From Bacillus massiliigorillae (GTDB lineage: Bacteria; Bacillota; Bacilli; Bacillales; DSM-1321), in assembly GCF_000380245.2 (NCBI RefSeq), contig NZ_HG428746.1, positions 105,918 through 169,917 on the forward strand: 64,000 nt of DNA, written 5' to 3'. The position numbers and the translations under genes were made by a program. Within the stretch, counting starts at the first letter, position 1, and the number at the start of each line of letters is the position of its first letter. The notes below the pieces were generated by a model, which saw only the letters and a list, made by a program, of their open reading frames with translations, ran no database searches and was not told the origin of the DNA. Shown here in pieces: positions 60,899 to 64,000 of the stretch.

Positions 60899-61462
60899 TT
60901 ATAAATTGCTCAATTGCTTTCTTAAAGCTTCTCGTCCTCGGTGGATTCGAGTTTTAATTGTGCCAATTGGCATATCTAGTATTTCACCGATTTCTTTCAG
61001 CGATAATTCTTCAATATACTTTAAAACGATTACGGTTCGATACTTTTCAGGAAGCTTCATAATTTCTTTCTGAATCGTATCATGTAATTCGAGGCTTTCT
61101 ACTTCATCTGATGGATCTTCCGCATCTGACGCAATCTGCGAATACATATTCAACCCATCTGTTCCTGCTACTTCTGCATCTAAATAGTAATCAGGTTTCT
61201 TTTTCCTTATTCGATCAATACACAAATTGGTTGCAATACGATACAGCCATGTAGAGAATTTGAGCTTTATGTTAAACGTGTGTATGTTTACATATGCCTT
61301 AACAAATGCCTCCTGTGCCATATCTTCTGCCTCATGTCGATTACCAAGCATACGAAAACAAAGCTGAAATACTTTATCTTTGTAGATTTCAACCAATTCC
61401 CCGTAGGCGTTTTGATCTCCCTTCAAAACTTGCTTTATTCTTTGTTTAACCAGTAATTCCAT
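60899..61462 (-). CDS. sigW: ECF sigma factor SigW
   Basis: 187 residues, the same length as Bacillus subtilis SigW, starting MELLVKQRIKQV. Region 2 has YKDKVFQLCFRMLGNRHEAEDMAQEAFVKAYVNIHTFN and KFSTWLYRIATNLCIDRIRKKKPDYYLD; region 4 has LPEKYRTVIVLKYIEELSLKEIGEILDMPIGTIKTRIHRGREALRKQL. It directs genes for resistance to membrane-active compounds and detoxification. Preceded by a perfect SigW-type promoter, so autoregulated. Confidence 0.97.
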   Translation of the reverse strand: MELLVKQRIKQVLKGDQNAYGELVEIYKDKVFQLCFRMLGNRHEAEDMAQEAFVKAYVNIHTFNIKLKFSTWLYRIATNLCIDRIRKKKPDYYLDAEVAGTDGLNMYSQIASDAEDPSDEVESLELHDTIQKEIMKLPEKYRTVIVLKYIEELSLKEIGEILDMPIGTIKTRIHRGREALRKQLSNL

Positions 61463-61501
61463 TTCCTTTTTGACCTCCGCCCTATGCGGCTATACGATAT
61501 T

Positions 61502-61527
61502 TACGTATCGTAAGCATAAAGGTTTCA
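61502..61527 (-). promoter_or_regulatory. Autoregulatory SigW promoter
   Basis: Minus strand TGAAAC - 16 bp - CGTA, matching the SigW consensus exactly, 40 bp upstream of the sigW start. Confidence 0.92.
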
Positions 61528-61633
61528 AATAAATATCTACTTTATCTTAACAAATTTTCACTTTCTTCGTTTATAAAACGTCGAAGATGGGTATTAAATG
61601 ACATGTCAATTTTAATGAAAGGTGGAATATATC

Positions 61634-61804
61634 ATGATGAAAGAAGTTTGTCAACTTCAGCAAAAAATTGAACAGACTCGAAAAAAAATGATAATCCTTG
61701 CCTCTCATACCTCCATAAATCATCAAGATGTCATAGCACTCAGCAAACAACTAGATGAACTCATCGTTAAATATATTTATCTCACAAGAAAGAGGCTACC
61801 CTAA
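61634..61804 (+). CDS. Spo0E-family aspartyl-phosphate phosphatase
   Basis: 56 residues from ATG 61634 with AAGGTGG eight bases upstream. The two-helix Spo0E pattern is clear: LQQKIEQTRKKMIILASHTSINHQDVIALSKQLDELIVKYI. The central SxxLDxLI motif is what dephosphorylates Spo0A-P and delays sporulation. A sporulating host is implied. It diverges from sigW, a recurrent location in Bacillales. Confidence 0.85.
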   Translation: MMKEVCQLQQKIEQTRKKMIILASHTSINHQDVIALSKQLDELIVKYIYLTRKRLP

Positions 61805-61929
61805 ACGTGATTTTCAATCACATTTAAAGCACCTCTATTTGGCACTTTCTATTAAACTGAAATCTAATACCTGCTTAACATATTTAAAATATGATTTTTC
61901 AATCAATTATCATACAACCGCTTTCATTT

Positions 61930-62835
61930 CTATAAGAGCACTTCCCCAAACAAAGAACCCATTAAAGCAACAGCAACAGTAGCTGTCTTATTTCTTTCAT
62001 CTAGGATGGGATTTACTTCTACGAACTCAGCAGATGTAATAAGACCAGACTCTGCAAGCATCTCCATTGCTAAGTGACTTTCCCGATAGCTTATTCCACC
62101 CAACACAGGTGTTCCAACTCCAGGCGCATCAGTAGGATCTAATCCATCTAAATCTAAAGATAAATGAATACCATCTGTTTTATCCTTTAAATAAGCAACT
62201 GTTTCTTCTATGACTGTAGCCATACCAAGACGATCTATTTCATGCATTGTATATACTTTGATATTTAACTTTTTAATAATATCTTTTTCACCCTTATCAA
62301 GCTGTCTAGCTCCAATGATAACAATATTCTCAGGCTTTATTTTCGGTGAATATTGTAAAACAGTAGTGAGTGAAGCATCTCCCCATCCTAAACTTGCAGC
62401 CAATGACATACCATGGGCATTACCAGATGGACTTGTTTCCATTGTATTTAAATCACCATGGGCATCATACCAAATCACACCTAAATTTTTATAATGTTTT
62501 GCAATTCCTGCTATACTGCCAATTGCAATACTATGATCTCCACCCAGAATAAGTGGGAAATGCCCTTGCGATACTACATTATCTAATTCATGTGCTAACT
62601 TCTCATTCACTTGGGCTACTATTTCAATATTATTAGAGTCCTTCTTTATTACATTCTCTTTCAGGTTATGCTTAACGACCATATCACCAAGATCATGTAC
62701 AACAAAATCTAGATTTTCTAGCCTCTCCACAACACCAGCATACCTAATAGCACTCGGTCCCATGTCAACTCCTCTACGCTTCTGCCCCATATCCATAGGT
62801 ACACCAATAATGGAAATTTGCTTGTTCATCCGCAT
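61930..62835 (-). CDS. rocF: Arginase RocF
   Basis: 301-residue ureohydrolase that splits arginine into ornithine and urea. Motifs GGDHSIAIGSIAGI (near 98), YDAHGDLNT (near 124) and SLDLDGLDPTDAPGVGTPVLGG (near 226) bind two manganese ions. It is distinguished from the window's agmatinase by the YDAHGDLNT loop and the C-terminal MGSLFGEVLL. A GGGGGATG region precedes the ATG. It lies between the tRNA train and spo0E/sigW and is transcribed alone. No RocR or AhrC site was identified. Confidence 0.94.
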   Translation of the reverse strand: MRMNKQISIIGVPMDMGQKRRGVDMGPSAIRYAGVVERLENLDFVVHDLGDMVVKHNLKENVIKKDSNNIEIVAQVNEKLAHELDNVVSQGHFPLILGGDHSIAIGSIAGIAKHYKNLGVIWYDAHGDLNTMETSPSGNAHGMSLAASLGWGDASLTTVLQYSPKIKPENIVIIGARQLDKGEKDIIKKLNIKVYTMHEIDRLGMATVIEETVAYLKDKTDGIHLSLDLDGLDPTDAPGVGTPVLGGISYRESHLAMEMLAESGLITSAEFVEVNPILDERNKTATVAVALMGSLFGEVLL

Positions 62836-62883
62836 CCCCCTTTTCCATTGTCTACCATATATTTTATCCTAAAAAAGGGCATA

Positions 62884-62917
62884 AAAAAAGCTATAAACCA
62901 AAATGGTTTATAGCGAA
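62884..62917 (-). terminator. Terminator of the rRNA-tRNA operon
   Basis: Minus strand GCTATAAACCA-TTT-TGGTTTATAGC followed by TTTTTTT, 20 bp after the tRNA-Ala gene. Confidence 0.92.
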
Positions 62918-62936
62918 ATAATAGTATGTAGTATAA

Positions 62937-63012
62937 TGGTGGAGCCTAGCGGGATCGAACCGCTGACCTCCTGCGTGCAAGGCAGGCGCTCTCCCAGCTG
63001 AGCTAAGGCCCC
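62937..63012 (-). tRNA. tRNA-Ala(TGC)
   Basis: 76 nt on the minus strand, GGGGCCT acceptor paired with AGGCTCC, anticodon loop CTTGCAC, CCA encoded. Last tRNA of the operon. Confidence 0.95.
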
Positions 63013-63029
63013 AATATTAATATGTAAAA

Positions 63030-63105
63030 TGGTGAGCCATGAAGGATTCGAACCTTCGACCCTCTGATTAAAAGTCAGATGCTCTACCGACTGAGCTAAT
63101 GGCTC
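63030..63105 (-). tRNA. tRNA-Lys(TTT)
   Basis: 76 nt, GAGCCAT acceptor, anticodon loop CTTTTAA, GGTTCGAATCC T arm, CCA encoded. Confidence 0.95.
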
Positions 63106-63111
63106 TCTAGA

Positions 63112-63186
63112 TGGCTGGGCTAGAAGGATTCGAACCTTCGCATGACGGAATCAAAATCCGTTGCCTTACCGCTTGGCTATAGCCCA
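63112..63186 (-). tRNA. tRNA-Gln(TTG)
   Basis: 75 nt, TGGGCTA acceptor, anticodon loop TTTTGAT, discriminator G, CCA encoded. Confidence 0.95.
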
Positions 63187-63249
63187 TCAATGAATTCTAT
63201 AAAAATAGGTGGTAAGTTTATTAACTTGTCCACTTTCTTAAAAAATAAA

Positions 63250-63333
63250 TGGTGGAGGGGGGCAGATTCGAACTGCCGAACCCTAAGGAGCGGATTTACA
63301 GTCCGCCGCGTTTAGCCACTTCGCTACCCCTCC
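63250..63333 (-). tRNA. tRNA-Tyr(GTA)
   Basis: 84 nt with a long variable arm, GGAGGGG acceptor, anticodon loop CTGTAAA, CCA encoded. Confidence 0.95.
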
Positions 63334-63345
63334 ACGCGTAATATA

Positions 63346-63421
<76 letters not shown>

Positions 63422-63428
63422 AAGATAA

Positions 63429-63504
63429 TGGTGGAGGATGACGGGATCGAACCGCCGACCCCCTGCTTGTAAGGCAGGTGCTCTCCCAGCTGAGCTAATC
63501 CTCC
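63429..63504 (-). tRNA. tRNA-Val(TAC)
   Basis: 76 nt, GGAGGAT acceptor, anticodon loop CTTACAA, CCA encoded. Confidence 0.95.
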
Positions 63505-63532
63505 AAAAAAAAGTATTGTTTTTAAAAATAAA

Positions 63533-63607
63533 TGGTGACCCATACGGGATTCGAACCCGTGTTACCGCCGTGAAAGGGCGGTGTCTTAACCGCTTGACCA
63601 ATGGGCC
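63533..63607 (-). tRNA. tRNA-Glu(TTC)
   Basis: 75 nt, GGCCCAT acceptor with one G-T pair, anticodon loop CTTTCAC, CCA encoded. Confidence 0.95.
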
Positions 63608-63625
63608 GTTTGTTTGCATTAATAA

Positions 63626-63698
63626 AGCTTCCAACCGGGCTCGAACCGGTGACCTCTTCCTTACCATGGAAGTGCTCTACCTGCTGAGCTATGGAAGC
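63626..63698 (-). tRNA. tRNA-Thr(GGT)
   Basis: 73 nt, GCTTCCA acceptor, anticodon loop ATGGTAA, discriminator T. Unlike the other eight tRNAs here, CCA is not encoded (TTTA follows), so it must be added post-transcriptionally. Confidence 0.93.
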
Positions 63699-63705
63699 AA
63701 TTATA

Positions 63706-63780
63706 TGGCTCCGCAGGTAGGATTCGAACCTACGACCGCTCGGTTAACAGCCGAGTGCTCTACCACTGAGCTACTGCGGA
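63706..63780 (-). tRNA. tRNA-Asn(GTT)
   Basis: 75 nt, TCCGCAG acceptor, anticodon loop CTGTTAA, discriminator G, CCA encoded. First tRNA after the 5S rRNA. Confidence 0.95.
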
Positions 63781-63789
63781 ACAATAAAA

Positions 63790-63905
<116 letters not shown>

Positions 63906-64000
63906 CATTTAATCTTGGTTGCTTTCAAAACTATTTTGCACAAAGACATTAACGATTCTATCATGGTCTTTGTTTTTTTTCAAGAAAGAATTTTCGTTCC

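Overview
The window is low-GC DNA from an aerobic, spore-forming member of the Bacillales. It carries a Spo0E-type phosphatase, sigW-rsiW, cdaA-cdaR-glmM-glmS, TnrA, CgoX-type heme synthesis and a long tRNA train behind a 5S rRNA. The overall gene content suggests Planococcaceae/Lysinibacillus-like bacteria more than Bacillus proper. That placement is inference from family resemblance; no search was run.

Layout. 1-4.5 kb: edge of a membrane protein gene, the cystine transporter tcyP behind a CymR-like site, tRNA-modifying mnmH, and coproporphyrinogen oxidase cgoX. 4.6-12.5 kb: a minus-strand operon (small membrane protein, NCS1 permease, heme-dependent oxidative N-demethylase, its small CxxC partner, a flavin/2Fe-2S reductase, an aldehyde dehydrogenase). 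A textbook sigma-54 -24/-12 promoter lies in front of it, and a divergent sigma-54 activator carries a Cache-like sensor domain after its DNA-binding domain. I consider this the best candidate for an undescribed system. 12.6-15.1 kb: MarR regulator, azoreductase, and a TIM-barrel-like protein. 15.3-21.1 kb: a five-gene branched-chain amino acid ABC importer diverging from tnrA, with a perfect TnrA box between them. 21.3-30.3 kb: acyl-CoA ligase, SDR dehydrogenase, AEC permease, a UvrA paralogue diverging from an ABC exporter (apparently starting on ATT), and a MerR regulator with two DNA-binding heads.

30.4-37.2 kb: a six-gene polyamine operon (speD-speA-speE-speB-carboxyspermidine dehydrogenase-carboxyspermidine decarboxylase). 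It encodes two complete routes from putrescine to spermidine. The operon has a sigma-A promoter, a structured 5' leader of about 470 nt and an intrinsic terminator directly before the speD ribosome-binding site, the layout of a riboswitch or attenuator. 37.3-43.2 kb: an ABC importer of the ferric/2-aminoethylphosphonate type in an operon with a saccharopine-dehydrogenase-like enzyme and a DeoR regulator. 43.3-49.5 kb: DMT transporter, a duplicated YjzC-like small protein, DUF554 protein, MerR regulator, MDR oxidoreductase, catalase and a small unknown protein. 49.5-54.0 kb: an insertion-sequence graveyard (IS1182, IS3 and IS110 remnants and a broken mtnN) around an MFS efflux pump and its divergent TrmB-type regulator with a palindromic operator.

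54.1-64.0 kb: core region on the minus strand: glmS with its self-cleaving ribozyme, glmM, cdaR, cdaA, rsiW, sigW (with a perfect SigW promoter), a plus-strand spo0E-like gene, arginase rocF, then nine tRNA genes and a 5S rRNA that end an rRNA operon entering from the right edge.

Together the window is rich in nitrogen metabolism: cystine, branched-chain amino acid, probable methylated-amine and phosphonate/opine-type uptake, two arginine-consuming routes (RocF and SpeA/SpeB), and the nitrogen regulator TnrA.
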